DNA of 64,000 nt from the NCBI GenBank assembly GCA_965279655.1, contig OZ257255.1:1116001-1180000 (forward strand), read 5' to 3'. How positions within the stretch are numbered: the first letter of the stretch is position 1; every line of letters starts with the position of its first letter. The stretch comes from SCTM01 sp965279655. Lineage in GTDB: Bacteria > Pseudomonadota > Alphaproteobacteria > Rhodospirillales > Rhodospirillaceae. Position numbers and translations under genes: made by a program. The notes below the pieces were generated by a model. The model had not been told where the DNA came from. It ran no database searches and saw only the letters and a program-made list of their open reading frames with translations. This document shows, piece by piece, positions 63,633-64,000 of this stretch.

Positions 63633-64000
63633 ATGATGAAGTGGTCGAACATTGGTGGCTTCCGAAGCAGGCGCGGCCGCCTCGCATGGATGCTCACCAT
63701 CGCCGTCAGGGTGTCGATGACAACCTTCCTGGCGGCGGCGGCCCCCGGTCCTACCGGAGAAGGCATCTTCCCCCTCGATCAATACAGCCTGTCTGAGCCC
63801 CTCGTTTTGAGGGGCGAAGTTTATCACGTTCAGGGATTGGACCTGGACGAGGACCATGTCTACGTCACCTCGGTCGACCGGCGCTTTCATCGCGCCCTGG
63901 TGCACAAGTTTACCCGCGCGGGCGACCTCGTCGCGACAGCCGACCTGACCGATGGACCGCGGCATCACCCCGGCGGCCTCGCCCTCGATGAAGAGTCGCT
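63633..64000 (+). CDS. Exported beta-propeller-like protein, cut by the window edge
   Basis: 122 residues are visible before the sequence ends, with the frame open. Two consecutive ATG codons (63633, 63636) precede a basic N-terminus and a hydrophobic leader (LAWMLTIAVRVSMTTFLAAAA). The mature start VYHVQGLDLDEDHVYVTSVDRRFHRALVHKFTRAGDLVATADLTDGPRHHPGGLALDEES has the pattern of DUF6454-like or NHL-like propeller blades, HHPGGLALD being a strand-turn hallmark. The family cannot be fixed from this fragment. Confidence 0.7.
   Translation, partial: MMKWSNIGGFRSRRGRLAWMLTIAVRVSMTTFLAAAAPGPTGEGIFPLDQYSLSEPLVLRGEVYHVQGLDLDEDHVYVTSVDRRFHRALVHKFTRAGDLVATADLTDGPRHHPGGLALDEES

Overview
The window is a G+C-rich stretch of an alphaproteobacterial chromosome. 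Three things point there: the gene order uvrA (divergent) / ssb / gyrA / coaD / peptidyl-prolyl isomerase, the recG (divergent) / sdhE / mfd block, and promoter-like sites of the EcfG general stress type (GGAAC-N16/17-CGTT), which are peculiar to this class. I cannot assign a family. Both ends are cut inside genes. I see no insertion sequence, prophage, rRNA or CRISPR array, and one tRNA (Lys, TTT).

Layout. 1-3.7 kb: a truncated membrane protein, an alpha/beta hydrolase, a cytochrome c, a sulfotransferase-like protein and an arylmalonate-decarboxylase-like enzyme. 3.8-5.7 kb: a compact nitric-oxide-response module made of a group II truncated hemoglobin, a lipoprotein cytochrome c, NsrR and a group III truncated hemoglobin, with two 23-bp NsrR-type palindromes and one FNR/FixK-type box. 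5.7-14.2 kb: small secreted and orphan proteins, including a SYLF protein, two methyltransferases (one with a Tat-like leader), a lectin-like protein, two covalent-FMN-type proteins, a PAS-like protein, a DUF1838-like protein and inorganic pyrophosphatase, then a cluster of REP-like palindromes. 14.5-17.1 kb: ohr, then a visibly AT-richer two-gene insertion (DUF262 ParB-like protein plus HEPN protein) that is the best candidate for an uncharacterised defence or toxin-antitoxin system.

17.1-31 kb: housekeeping genes (uvrA, ssb, gyrA, coaD, ppi) mixed with an FkbM methyltransferase, nitronate monooxygenase, a family VIII-type serine hydrolase and a glycosyltransferase-like gene followed by an in-frame copy of its own C-terminus; then tRNA-Lys. 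31-41 kb: a FecR/beta-barrel fusion, ppnN, a membrane-bound spermidine-synthase-like protein, DUF1838, CHRD and FAD monooxygenase genes. 40.1-44.9 kb: a stress locus in which otsB-otsA (trehalose) faces an FkbM/response-regulator pair and a degenerate HATPase gene, with EcfG-type promoters in front of each unit.

45-50 kb: a second arylmalonate-decarboxylase-like gene, convergent with an operon of hydrolase, AIM24/TIGR00266 and DUF1838 genes; then a pseudo-receiver/cyclic-nucleotide-binding fusion. 50.3-55.3 kb: a GldA/GldF/GldG/DUF4340-type ABC transporter operon. 55.3-56.2 kb: a tightly overlapping Nudix / thioredoxin-like ferredoxin / small membrane protein operon. 56.3-64 kb: DUF502, recG, sdhE, mfd, a pentapeptide repeat protein and a truncated secreted beta-propeller-like protein.

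Functions rest on motifs read directly from the translations. No database search was possible, so family names for the less conserved proteins are judgements.
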